This document shows positions 1-11,000 of a DNA stretch of 64,000 nucleotides, one piece after another. The translations under genes and the position numbers were made by a program. Below the pieces are notes generated by a model. That model ran no database searches, had not been told where the DNA came from, and worked only from the letters and a program-made list of their open reading frames with translations. Source of the stretch: Haliclona indistincta (lineage: Eukaryota; Porifera; Demospongiae; Haplosclerida; Chalinidae); assembly GCA_964017065.1 (NCBI GenBank), contig OZ024783.1:12222313-12286312 (forward strand). The letters are read 5' to 3'. Positions within the stretch are counted from its first letter, which is position 1. Every line of letters starts with the position of its first letter.

Positions 1-615
1 TGGCCATATTTTTCGTCGAAGTAGCCCTTGCTTGTGCGTCTGTAGCTCGCCAACGCTGGTGCCTATCCTCGCGGAATCTTTATCCTTCCACAGAGCGTGC
101 TTGGACGAAGACGGCAAGCAAGGCCACGCGGTTGTGCGGTATACGGAGATCGCTACACAGACGCTAAAAGTATCGCTATATTTCTCATAAGCGCCATATA
201 AATTCGTGTATAAATGCCAGCCATTACGTAATCATCTCGCACTCCAGTGCTGGCCCAGCCCAGGTAGGCAAGAGCTGTACGCCCACGCATACATTCCACG
301 CATACTTTGCTCTTACTGGGAATGGCCTATTCTTCATCCATTACAGTACTAACAAGTATCATGTTGTCATATCATACCTGGACTTGATATTTTGCTGTCT
401 GCGTCCTCAACCACTTTAACTATTTTAAACCTCTCATTGAATGATTGGTAATATTAAATGATTATTAAACCACACTCCTTGCTCTCAAGACCCGTGCACG
501 TTCACATCTGCATGCTAGACTAGTAACTGCTGCTCACAGAGTTGTCAAAATGAAATAACATGTAACATAGAATAAGTTCAAACTGATAGTGATCAAAAAA
601 GTAACAGGAACAAGT
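1..615. other. No recognisable feature
   Basis: I see no convincing open reading frame, RNA gene or repeat family in this stretch. It is ordinary mixed-composition DNA leading into the foldback element that begins near 616. Confidence 0.5.
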
Positions 616-1265
616 AAAGTAAAAAAGCTTTAATAAAAAAAGAACTGAAAAGTGTAGGGATGACTCTTAAAAAAGGAAAGGAACAAGATGGGATGATGCT
701 TACAAAAGTAAAGGAACAAGATGGAATAATGCTTGCAAATGTAAAAGTCCCAAGTATCCCTACATCAGCGGCTTGAAGGAGGACGCAGTCCGATGGAGTA
801 ATTGATGGTTGTAAATAACTAGAGGTATCTGTGTTTAGGAGGACGCAGTCCGATGAAGTAATTGACTGTTGTAAATAACTATAGAGGTATCTGTGTTTGG
901 AGGACGCAGTCCGATGAAGTACCTGATGGTTGTAAATAACTAGAGGTATCTGTGTTTAGATAGGAGGACGCAGTCCGATGAAGTAGTTGACAGTTGTCAA
1001 TATGCTGCTGGTAGCTGTGTTTGAAGGACGCAGTCCGATGAAGTAATTGACGGTTGTAAAGGTATAGGAAGAGGATTCCACATTTGTCAGTTGCACGTTG
1101 TCGCAGCAAGCCGCTGATGTAGGGATACTTGGGACTTTTACATTTGCAAGCATTATTCCATCTTGTTCCTTTACTTTTGCAAGCATCATCCCATCTTGTT
1201 CCTTTCCTTTTTTAAGAGTCATCCCTACATGTTTCAGTTCTTTTTTATTAAAGCTTTTTTACTTT
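616..1265. mobile_element. Foldback element FB-A, copy 1
   Basis: Two inverted arms of about 155 bp (616-777 and 1110-1265) are near-exact reverse complements. The left arm reads from AAAGCTTTAATAAAAAAAGA to CCCTACATCAGCGGCTTG and the right arm mirrors it. The interior is a tandem array of a 60-62 bp unit. There is no transposase. The arms end internally at CCCTACATCAG, which also ends the arms of the element at 7374-7760, so the two are probably members of one non-autonomous foldback family. I could not identify a target-site duplication. Confidence 0.75.
779..1062. repeat. Tandem repeat, five copies of a 60-62 bp unit
   Basis: Five imperfect copies begin with GGAGGACGCAGTCCGATG (or GAAGGACGCAGTCCGATG) at about 779, 839, 899, 963 and 1024. 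Each unit has a small hairpin, GGAC-GCA-GTCC, and most continue into GTTGTAAATAACTAGAGG. The array fills the loop between the FB-A arms. Confidence 0.85.
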
Positions 1266-2006
1266 TTATGCGCACAGTGGCACACATATACTTTACTAAG
1301 ACTTATTCTGTATGTGAGTGCATATAATCCCGAGTGTAATCCTACCCTAGTCTCCAAATCTGACATGGTTTGATTTTCTGAGGAAATTTGTGTTAGTTAG
1401 GAGTTTGATTTTGCCAAGGAGACTCTGATTTCTCTAGCCCGGTTAAAACAACTGCTTAGGCAAACCTGGTCAAGCCTTTTGGTCAGTGCCATAACATGAT
1501 AGGAACTGCATGCGTATGTGTGTGCATGTTTGTATAGACTTGATTCAATAATTCAGAAATGTAATTATAACAAAAAGGGGCAGCAACACAGCTTGAAACA
1601 ACAGTTTTGAAGATTATTCACTCTAAGATACATGTACATGTATGCAGTTGCAACATAGCCATGTTCGAGTAGAATACTCTTCTCTGCTACGCTTCACACA
1701 GTCTGGCACACAGTCTTCGTGATACTATTCATCACATCTGTTGCAACATATCATATAATCCTCCTTGGGCATTCTGCAGTGGCAGAAGATATTGATTTGT
1801 TGTGTAGTACGTTCTTTTGGCCTTCTTTTCTTTAGATCCTCCTGCAGTTTGGTATACAGGGAAGAGGGCAGCTCAGAGTTAGAGTTAGTTAGAGATTCGT
1901 TCAATGATCCCCCTCCTCTAGAAGAGGAGGGGTAAGCCGAAAATGTGGATTGTTCTGTTCACCGGTTGTGTCTACATGTGTAGCAAGTTCAAAGTCATTA
2001 GGCTGA
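1266..2006. other. No gene seen
   Basis: Intergenic DNA between the foldback element and the probable host gene. There is a short palindrome near 1915-1932 (CCCCTCCTCTAGAAGAGGAGGGG-like), but no coding sequence or repeat I can place. Confidence 0.4.
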
Positions 2007-3360
2007 CTAGATACAGTAGTACGATGAAAAAAAGGCATCGAGTTTACCCTTATTGGAAACATGCACTGCTTGCATGCATGTGATGACATGTCTTGACCAA
2101 TTAGAGATCAAAGGCTTATTGTTCTTTTGACCAAGAGTAACTGGTGGTTTTGTACACACTTTGCATACGATTTCTGCTTTATAGCCACTACCATCTCTCT
2201 CTACTTGGATTTCAAATTCGTCGTGCTCCTTTAGAGCTTTGACTGATTTGTTTTTGTGCCGCCGTTGCCACGAAACTATTTGCTTCCTTATGTTACTTGC
2301 AACGCTGTGTAGATTTATCAAAGCTCCCTCACTAGTCTGACCCATGGGCTCGTCATTTGATATGTTGTCATCTGATGCATTGCCTGCACGATGCTTTTTT
2401 GAATTTGTCTTCAAGCAATTATTAGCCGTCCTTTTCTTAAGGTGTGTCCACACCTGAACTGGATTCGAACCGGTTTGCAAACCGAATTGATCGATGCGAA
2501 TCGAAATCGCATTCAATGCGCATTCATCGCGTCCACACTGTACTACTAGTAGTACTACTAACGAAGCGGTTTCAACATGCATGTTTGCACATGATAGTCA
2601 CGCGTACACCAACACAGGATGGCGGTACCGCGAACTGCACTAGCTGTGCTGTTCTTTCTATGGATGGCTCTCAGGCGCACTCGAACGCCCAGTGTTTCGC
2701 GTAGGATGCTGAGGGAAACAGCTCATGCACGAGCACAGAGAAGACGAACGTAAGCATACTACAGCGCCTAGTATTCGCCTAACAGCGCCCAGTAAAGCCA
2801 GTATTCGTGGCAGTCTGGCAGACTAGTAGCAAGTAGATAGACTGGCAGACAACTCCACTTCGATCAGTCACATGATGGAGCAAACCGCACCTCGTTTCTG
2901 GCCGTAAGCGCAATTGCGCGATCCGGATCGAAACCACCTCTGGAGGTGGATTGAGCTGAATCCGGATTCGAACCGGATTAGCCAATGCGCATTAGGTGTG
3001 GACGCAGTCAATGCGCATTCGATCTGGATCGAATGTGCATTCACTACATAGTGTGGACACACCTTTAGACATGGTCTTATTCTGCTTGGTATTCTCTACA
3101 AAATCCATAATCAAACGTTTGTGCCCTGGGAGAAATTTAGTTGATGTAGCAAAACTGTTTGAAATAAAGCGCTCATCTTGCGGGTACTCACTATTGATAA
3201 ACTCTTCTATCTCTTGTAAGTTCTCATCACCAATGGTAGATACAGCTTGTAAAGTATCATACCCACTTGCTATAAAGCAGTTAACCACGTACTCAGGTAA
3301 ATTTTGCCTCATCAATGTAGTTGCCTCTTGAGTTAGGTCTGAGTATGACTTCTCCTCCAT
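2007..3360 (-). pseudogene. Probable host gene: SAM-like domain plus zinc finger, split by a MITE
   Basis: Read on the minus strand from the ATG at 3360, the first 98 codons resemble a helix-rich SAM-like region (LPEYVVNCFIASGYDTL, later PGHKRLIMDFV). The frame then runs into a 625-bp MITE. On the far side (2439 down to 2007) it continues with a basic linker, a C-x2-C...H finger-like segment (VCKVCTKPP, then NWSRHVITC) and a C-terminal KLDAFF that faintly resembles a PCNA-binding motif. Removing the MITE and one copy of its TTA duplication restores one uninterrupted frame, so the insertion is recent relative to the gene's decay. An acceptor-like AG lies just upstream of the ATG, so a 5' UTR intron is possible. 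The family name is uncertain and no function can be given. Confidence 0.6.
2440..3064. mobile_element. PIF/Harbinger-type MITE inside the host gene
   Basis: The ends are perfect 14-bp inverted repeats, AGGTGTGTCCACAC and its complement, flanked by a 3-bp TTA duplication (2437-2439 and 3065-3067). A 3-bp TWA duplication is characteristic of PIF/Harbinger. Both subterminal regions are full of the same short words (ATTCGAACCGG, CAATGCGCATT). There is no transposase. The interior at about 2760-2815 holds two units of the minisatellite (CCTAACAGCGCCCAGTATTC) found at 12960-13370. Confidence 0.85.
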
Positions 3361-4898
3361 ATCTATAATGTTAATAATAAGCAGTTATGGGTTTCCTTTG
3401 CCTCCACACACTAATGTAGGCTGGCGGTGGATAAACTGTATACCTGATGCCATGACGCAGTGCCGAATACTCGACCGGATATTAGTGAGTCGTTCGCGGT
3501 GAGTAGACTAGACCTGATGTAGTCCTGACAAAGTTGATTAGCTGGCTTGATGAGACTCAGATGACTTGAAGTAGTCCCAGAGACCCTTTAATTCTATATA
3601 ACAATTTAAAACAATATTATATTAACTTATTGTTGTTGATCAAATCAGTACAATAATTATGCTCATTATTAATTTTACACTTACATTTTAGTATTGCCTT
3701 GAATAGCATAATTGTTTCAAGCAAATTGGTATAGTTACTATTGAGTGTGTAAACTACTACTTACCAATAATAACTGTTCAAGTGCCTCTTTGATGCAGCC
3801 ACTCTTTGATCCAGCTGCTATACATACAAGGAACACGTGGACGTTTGCGCAATAGCTAAGTATACGACACAATATACGGACATAACCGAGATTTATACAC
3901 CCGTGATTTCTGATTTCTAGCGTGCTCGACCGCGATTTCCAAATTTCTACCGTGATTTCTGATTTCTACCGTGATTTCTGATTTCTAGCCTGATTTCTAC
4001 CGTGATTTCTGATTTCATCACCTGATTTCTGGCGACAGTGTACGAGATTTCTACGCGTGTCGGACCCCTCGCTACACTTGCATTCGGCTCTGCACTACAT
4101 GCAACACAGACCATGCAACATTAGCTTAGCTTAAGCTAGCTTTCTTACCAAGCCGGACTGGCAAATCAGTGAAGATTTGCTCGTTGTATGCAGTGAACAC
4201 TGCTAGTGGAAGCAGCACTCGCGTTCCAAGCCATTTGTACTAAGGTGCGCTTGTATTAGAATTATTACATACACGGGCGTGCGCGAGTAGGCGTAACCTA
4301 GTAACGGAGTTCAAGCAGAAGCATGGAATGGAGTCTGTTATGGACCAAAAATCGCTGTTTTTCTGGAATTACTCGCTTCTCCCAATGTTTTAGCCCTAAA
4401 TAGATGTCAGGTGCACTGATGGTCATAGGTAGCGTTGCTTCTGTGTACGTTTAGTTGCGTTTGGTTCGCTCACTACTGTGCTAGGCTCGCTGAAGAATAA
4501 GAAAGAAAGAAAGAAAGAAGGAAGGGAGGGAGGGAGGAAGGAAGAAATAAAGAAAGAAGAAGATGAACAAACGGGTGAACACGTGAACTCTGGTTTACCA
4601 CCTTAGACCTGGTTTCTTTTGCTTCTGAAGGTCTCTTTATAATCGCACAAATCGTGCAAAGAGCTTCAGGACGTTAGATTAGCTTGAAACGCCCGTACGG
4701 CGAAGATATGGCAGTGCCGTACTTAGTGCCTCCAGGCGAGACGCCATCTTGTCATGCCCATAGCAACTGCCCTTATAGTCTTTATTAGTAGACTCATTGT
4801 AAGCGCTTACCTCTCAGGATAGTCCCTAGGTAGTTAAAATACCCCTGATGTCGTCAACAGCCAAGATAAACGTGAATTATTGCGTTTAGCCTAAGTGT
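3361..4898. other. Non-coding stretch with simple repeats
   Basis: I see no gene here. About 3905-4050 carries an irregular repeat of GTGATTTCTGATTTCTA words. A purine-rich microsatellite lies at 4496-4562. The rest is unremarkable. Confidence 0.5.
4496..4562. repeat. Purine microsatellite (GAAA/GGGA)n
   Basis: Consecutive GAAA units pass into GGGA/GGAA and back into GAAA, giving a pure-purine strand of roughly 65 bases. Confidence 0.9.
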
Positions 4899-6012
4899 AC
4901 CCGCCATCTTGTTTTCCGCCCAACCCTAAATATGCCACGTCTACCGCGTGGCATAATATTCACGCAATACTACGTACTTAATATTCATGCCTCGATCGCG
5001 CTATGGAAGTGCAGCAGCAGAAAAAGCGCTGTCACCGTGTCTGTGGTTTTGAAACAACAGCCCTCAATGACTACCACACAGCAGAACACAAAAGAGCAAG
5101 TGACTTAGGCGGCAAGCCATGACAGCAAACAAGATGCAACGCTTGGTCAGCTCATACTGTAGATAATATATACTACGTAACGCGGATAAGAAACTTCAAA
5201 ATCCGGATGTGCAGATGCGCGTGGCGCTGACGTGACGTAATGTGACGTGTACGAGTAGGAAATCATAAGTGCACAACTGGAACGTTTCAATCGCTACTAC
5301 TCTCGCTACTAGTACTACTCTCGCTGCTGCTACTACATCTATCTTGACGGAAGTTTGTGAATTAGAGGAAATCAAGAATACAATGGTTAAGGTGGCGCTT
5401 CACCGGAAACAGCAACTTCAGCAAGTAAATAATCATATTCACGGTTTATTCATAGATATCGATCGTCAACCGGCTATGCCCAATAGTCGTAATACAAATT
5501 TTGCGGCGCGCGCTCACCATCATGGCGGCTAATGAGGACAGTTTTTAGGTACACAATCCTCCGCTGTTCCTTGACGTCGGCTGCTGTTGCTAGCTGAATT
5601 AAGTCCCTTAGACTTCGGGCCATAGACATTTGTATTGATTTTAACGAAGTAAGCCGGCTATATCTTCCGTGTAATAGCTGCATATTGACACGCGAGTGGC
5701 GGAACTGGCCATTATTCAAGAAAACATGCTTTATTTCTGGGAAAACGATGCAAATGCATGTGAAGCACAAGAAGGCAAGTGTGTCTGTAGTATTTATTCT
5801 CGTCTGTCTAGTGCCGCTGTCGCACATAGTGTACCTAACGCTCGCCAGCATGCGTCGTCCGCCCCACTAATGCTGTTTATGCAACAGCACTCAAACTTGG
5901 AATAATAAGAGGAGACCACTAGGTGACTGTGCAACACTCACAAGAACTCTATTAGGGACGCATGGTAGTGCGTCCCTATGTAGGGTTGAACGGGAAAACA
6001 AGATGGCGGCTA
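4899..6012. mobile_element. Candidate TIR element with subterminal hairpins
   Basis: CCGCCATCTTGTTTTCC at 4901 is mirrored by GGAAAACAAGATGGCGG ending at about 6009, with the match continuing imperfectly into CAACCCTA. Just inside each end is a hairpin: ATGCCACG...CGTGGCAT at about 4932-4954 and AGGGACGCA...TGCGTCCCT at 5953-5976. No clear target duplication or transposase is visible. Small open frames inside (for example 5696-5905) show no recognisable domain. Confidence 0.45.
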
Positions 6013-6593
6013 CATACAATGTATTAGCGTTCAAACGCTGATATTTCGCCTGGTGATGAATTTTATACGTCCAAAGACACTTAGATCTGCTCTCTGGCGT
6101 TGCCCCATCTTACAGTAGCAAGGAGATCGTTCGAAATTGTTACTAAAGTGACGAACCTGAAAACGGTGAAAATCGAGTTTCGTCTTCTTCTTTCTTCTTC
6201 TTCTTTCTTCAGCGCGCCTGGCGCCTTTACGCGAGCAGTGCCGAGACCAAAACACCCACGAACAGTAGTGAAATTCTCCTGGCAGGTGCCTTTTGAACTT
6301 TGTTTTTAGCGTAACGGCGATATAAATTCCGCGATTTCTCGATCGTGATCCGTTGTCAGCTAAGTGTTAGACGCCATTATTGTGATTGCGCAATACGCAC
6401 GTGACCAAGCAGTGGTTAGCGCACGTGACCAAGCACTAGCTTGAGTATCACCACGCTGTATGGATCACGGAGAACATGTATTTGTCTAGAGTCTTCAAAG
6501 AACGGTAAGATCGTATAGGATCACCATTCTGCTCTTACCAGATAATTATAACCGCCCTGAAGGTCTACAAACAAGTGTGGGCGGGGCTCGTAT

Positions 6594-7180
6594 TAGCCTC
6601 GTACCCAGGCTCTCGGACGGGCTGCGTGGGTGGCTATTAGAGAGCCTGGTACGCATTGCATGCGCATGCGTCAGATTTTGAAAAGCGCGGGTGAAAAATC
6701 GCAAGACACCGCCCTCGCCCCGCCTATATAAATTTATGCATTAATGCGAACAACGTTGGAACTATTGTTTGGGATCCAACCACGCTCGGGCAAGCTGCTG
6801 CATCTACTTGGCCGCTTGTCCAGGTACACACGACCAAATTGTGAGCAATTGGAGATCTGTCTAGACATAAAACACTTACTTTGTCGAAATCAGGCCAAAA
6901 TCGAGAATATTTGCCGCTCGTGGCGTTCGATATGGCTCGTAACAGTACAATGTTTCATCGTGGCATGCTTAGCCGGCCTAAACACCGCTGCCTCTGTGTT
7001 TTTTTCCTAACTAACAATGAGTATCCTGACATAAGCAAGAGTGCACGGACATCAACAGTAGTTTACTGTAGTATACGGATTAACCATCAGATGGTTAATT
7101 TCGCGCATGCGCATGCAATGCGTACCAGGCTCTCTAATAGCCACCCACGCAGCCCGTCCGAGAGCCTGGGTACGAGGCTA
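6594..7180. mobile_element. Mutator-like MITE, 77-bp perfect TIRs
   Basis: Arms 6594-6670 and 7104-7180 are exact reverse complements over 77 bp, beginning TAGCCTCGTACCCAGGCTCT. The element is flanked by a 9-bp direct duplication, GGCTCGTAT, at 6585-6593 and 7181-7189. Long TIRs with a 9-bp duplication are typical of Mutator-like elements. The 433-bp interior has no transposase similarity. Perfect arms suggest a recent insertion or arm homogenisation. Confidence 0.88.
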
Positions 7181-7373
7181 GGCTCGTATGCACTGCATGC
7201 ATGCGTAGGCGAGCTAATATGCACTGCATAACAATAATATTTTTAGCTACAAGTTTAAAATTGTTAACAATAAAGAAAAGCCATCAACAACAGGAAAACT
7301 AAACTAATGGTGGAAACAAAGACGGCTCAGTACGTGCATGATATTGAACTGCACTTCAAAAATGGACACAAAC

Positions 7374-7760
7374 AAGAAAATTAAAAAGATTTCTATCGAA
7401 ATCAAAAGGATGTAGGGTTGTGAAATCTACCACAGGTCCACAATGTAGACTAACAAGGAACAAGCATGGAATGGTAACACGATTGACTTGCTAACAGACC
7501 ATAGATCCCTACATCAGTGGCTGTACATAAGATGTCACAAGCTGAATGCACGTCAGGTGTCAGTCAACAGCAACTAGCTGAACTACATGTGTAGCTAGGG
7601 CCAACCACAGCAGCCACTGATGTAGGGATCTATGGTCTGTTAGCAAGTCAATCGTGTTACCATTCCATGCTTGTTCCTTGTTAGTCTACATTGTGGACCT
7701 GTGGTAGATTTCACAACACTACATCCTTTTGATTTCGATAGAAATCTTTTTAATTTTCTT
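7374..7760. mobile_element. Foldback element FB-A, copy 2
   Basis: Arms of about 150 bp (7374-7523 and 7611-7760) are near-perfect inverted repeats, starting AAGAAAATTAAAAAGATTTC and ending at CCCTACATCAGTGGCTG, with an 87-bp loop. The inner arm motif matches the element at 616-1265, but here the loop has no tandem repeats. There is no coding capacity. Confidence 0.8.
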
Positions 7761-7871
7761 TAACTAAAAGTATTGTAGAAAAAAGAAAGTATATCTGCAT
7801 AAGTATGAATAATATTAACTACTTCCTGTTTCCGGTGATTATTATTATGTATTTTTCAATAATACAATGTA

Positions 7872-8065
7872 TGTAATCGAGCGCCGAGTTCTCTTAGTTA
7901 GAATTGACAACTAACAACACTTTGAATCAGTTGCACACATACATTTATAGCAACAGACAACAATCAGTTTACAAGACGAGACACAAAGGGGCCGTGCATG
8001 ACACAGCGACAAACAAGATATTGTTCTACACACAAAGGTGCACACAAGTCCAGAGCTCCGTTACA
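7872..8065 (-). repeat. Candidate 3' LTR of gypsy-1
   Basis: On the minus strand a polypurine tract (AAGGAGGGAGTGA) is followed by TGTAACGG, the expected start of an LTR. About 194 bp later the sequence reaches ATTACA, a fitting LTR end, and a TATAAATG box lies between. The length is close to the 193-bp LTR of gypsy-2. No partner LTR is found upstream of gag, so the exact end is inferred. Confidence 0.5.
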
Positions 8066-8079
8066 TCACTCCCTCCTTA
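8066..8079 (-). promoter_or_regulatory. Polypurine tract of gypsy-1
   Basis: A pure-purine run on the minus strand lies directly before the TGTAAC that begins the candidate 3' LTR. In LTR retrotransposons this is the plus-strand DNA primer site. Confidence 0.55.
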
Positions 8080-11000
8080 GCTATCGCACGTCCCGAGCGA
8101 TGTCAGCTGGGTTGATGCTTGAGGGTGAGATCTCAAGTTGTACCTCCTGTTTGAAGACGGATGTGGTGAGGAAGTTCTGATTGGTTCCTTGTGTGAAGAG
8201 GCTGGAGTTGATTGTTCTGCCTTTTGAGATTCAAGGGGATCTCTGAGAACTTCGTCGATCCATTTAGGTGGTCGACCTGGACCATGGCGTCGGGCGCCGC
8301 ACCAAAAGAAACCAGCTGGGAAGTTCGGACAGGGCTTTACTCTTGACTGGTGAATCTGAATCTGTCCATCCTGAGGGCGATAGACCTTGACTACAGTGAT
8401 ATCTGGATCATCCTGAGATAGCACACGACTTATCGTGTCCATGCCAGGGTCGAGATAATTTCCTTTGTCTACCTGTTTCTTCCTGGGGAAACCGCACCAA
8501 TACCCAATCGCCTTTCTTGAAAGTGAGTTGCTCAGATGTCTTATCATATTGCTTCTTGTACCGTTGCTGGGCTCTCTGTATTGTCTGCGCTGCTAGCTCC
8601 AGAGCAGTAGTTAGTGACAACATAAGATGTTCACGGTAGTCTGAGACATCTGCAGGTTGGACAGCCGATGATGGTAACTACATAGACTCCGTTGGTGTAC
8701 GACAATCCAGACCAAACAGTAGAAAGGAAGGCTTCTCACCAGTAGTCTCATGTGGTGTGTTACGGTAAGCCCACAAGAGTCCATGAAGGTAGGTATCCCA
8801 CTGTGAACCATATACACTTGCGTGCTTCCTGATCATGGTCTTCAGTGTGCGGTTAAATCTCTCGACCATACCATCACACTGGGGATGGTAAGCAGTGGTA
8901 TTGAGCTTCTTGATCCCTAGCAGTTTGCAGACATCCTGCATCAAGTGAGCTAATAGATTTGTACCTCTGTCAGTAAGCAAGGCCTCGGGTACTCCAAAAA
9001 TGGGTATCACCTCTTCAACCAACAACTTTACGATTTGTACAGCCTTCTGATCAGGTGTAGAAAATACAAGTGGCCATTTGCTCAGGAAATCCTGAAGACA
9101 ATAGCATGTTGGTTTGCTTTGTTGGTGATAGGGAGATCCATGATATCTAAGCCAATAATTTGAAACACTCGCTGGACTGGAATTGGCTGGAGAAGGGGTC
9201 GATGTTGTTGACTCTCTCCTGTGACGATTGCACATTGTGGACAGCTTCGACAGTACTCCGTGGTATCTGCGTACATTCCATCCCACCACCATGTTCTGGC
9301 AAGAGAAGAGTACAATCTTGGACCGGAAAAGTGACCTGACATTGGTCCACCATGGCTCTGCTGAAGTAGTGATTGTTGAAGATGTCGTGGAACAACTGCA
9401 CGTTTTCTGTGACGGCGTTTCTGATCCACAAAGTACAAGACGTCATCTATCACCGCAAACAAAGGTGCCTTGGCTGCAATCAGTTGAGCATACTTCGGGT
9501 CACTGGGAAGATCTCTTTTGATGAGATAAGACATTAACACAGCAAGTTGAGGATCTTTCCATTGCTCTTCTGCATAACCACTGGGAGCTATGTCCTTTGG
9601 AGAGGAAGCTAGTAGCTCTTCGACATCCATATCCTTCAGGAAATCTGACGTCTCGTCAGTGGTAGTGATCACAGCCACCTGAAGTACCTCTTCGTCACTG
9701 GCAGAAGTAGAGGGAGATGAAGGGTTGCGTGACAAGGCATCTGCTCGCAGATTTTCCCTTCCTGCTCTGTGTCTGATCTCAACCTCTCGAAGTCCAGCAC
9801 CATGAAGTTTAGTCCACCATCGGGCGTGTTTACCAGACAGACTAGGTGTACCCAAGATAGCTTTAACTGCTGAATGATCAGTGAGTACAAGAACTCTGTG
9901 GTTGTACAAGTAAGCATGAAAGCGTTGTACAGCCCAGACCACAGCCAGAGTCTCGAGTTCAGTGATTAGGTAGTTCTTCTCTGCAGGTGATAGAGCTCGA
10001 CTAGCATAGGCTATCAGATGAAGACGTTTGTCTTCCTGCTGTTGACTGAGAACAGCTCCAAGTCCTTTCACACTTGTGTCAGTCTCTAACACAAACTCTT
10101 TGTGAAAGTCAGGGTAACACAACACAGGAGCGGAGATAAGTCTTTCTTTCAGCATATCAAAGGCTGCTTGACAATCGGAACTCCACTCAAAGGGTATGTC
10201 CTTCTTGGTAAGGGCGTGCAACGGATGTGCAATCTTGGCATACTGAGCAATGAAACGACGGTAGTAGGAAGTGAGTCCTAAAAACTGTCGAAGTGCTGCT
10301 AAGTTGCTCGGTACTGGAAAGTCGGTCACTGCTGACACTGTGTGAGGATTGGTTTTGAGACCTCGAGTAGTGATTACATGTCCCAAATAACTGATCTCTT
10401 CTCTGATGAAGTGGCATTTCAGAGGCTGAAGTTTAAGACCTGCTTCCACTAATCGCTCCAAGACTTTGTTGAGGTGAATCATGTGCTCTGACCAGCTTCT
10501 AGAAAAGATCAAGATGTCATCAATATAAGCAGACACAAAATCTGGTCCTTCTTCAGGATTCAAGCCGGTGATAACTCTCTGCATTAATCTCTGAAAGACT
10601 GCCGGGGCATTAGTCAACCCAAATGGTATGACTTGAAACTCAAACAGACCTTGAGGTGTTACGAAGGCTGTCTTTGCTTGAGAGTTAGGGTGTACTTTGA
10701 TTTGCCAATAACCTGCAGCCAGATCAAGAGTCGAGAAATATTTGGACTCTCCAAGCTGATCTAGAAGATCATCAATACGTGGTAGTGGGAATGTGTCAAT
10801 CTTTGTCACCGAGTTTAGAGCACGATAATCAACACAGAAACGGTGAGTTCCATTCTTTTTGCGAACAAGGACAACTGGACTGGCCCAAGAGCTGTTGGAT
10901 GGACGAATCACTCCATTCTCTTGCATTGATTTCAGCTGTCTTGCTACCTCTTCTCTAACGGCAAAGGGCATTCGTCGGGCAGGCTGTCGTTTGGGATGTT

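Noticed and set aside
779..1040. Hammerhead-ribozyme-like GATGAAG words in the 60-bp repeats
   Set aside because: The required CTGATGA...GAAA core and flanking stems are not present.
779..1062. CRISPR-like array
   Set aside because: Repeats are contiguous without unique spacers and lie inside a foldback element in a eukaryotic genome.
5269..5905. Possible host exons (for example 5269-5532 and 5696-5905)
   Set aside because: No domain, weak splice context, and they fall inside a candidate TIR element.
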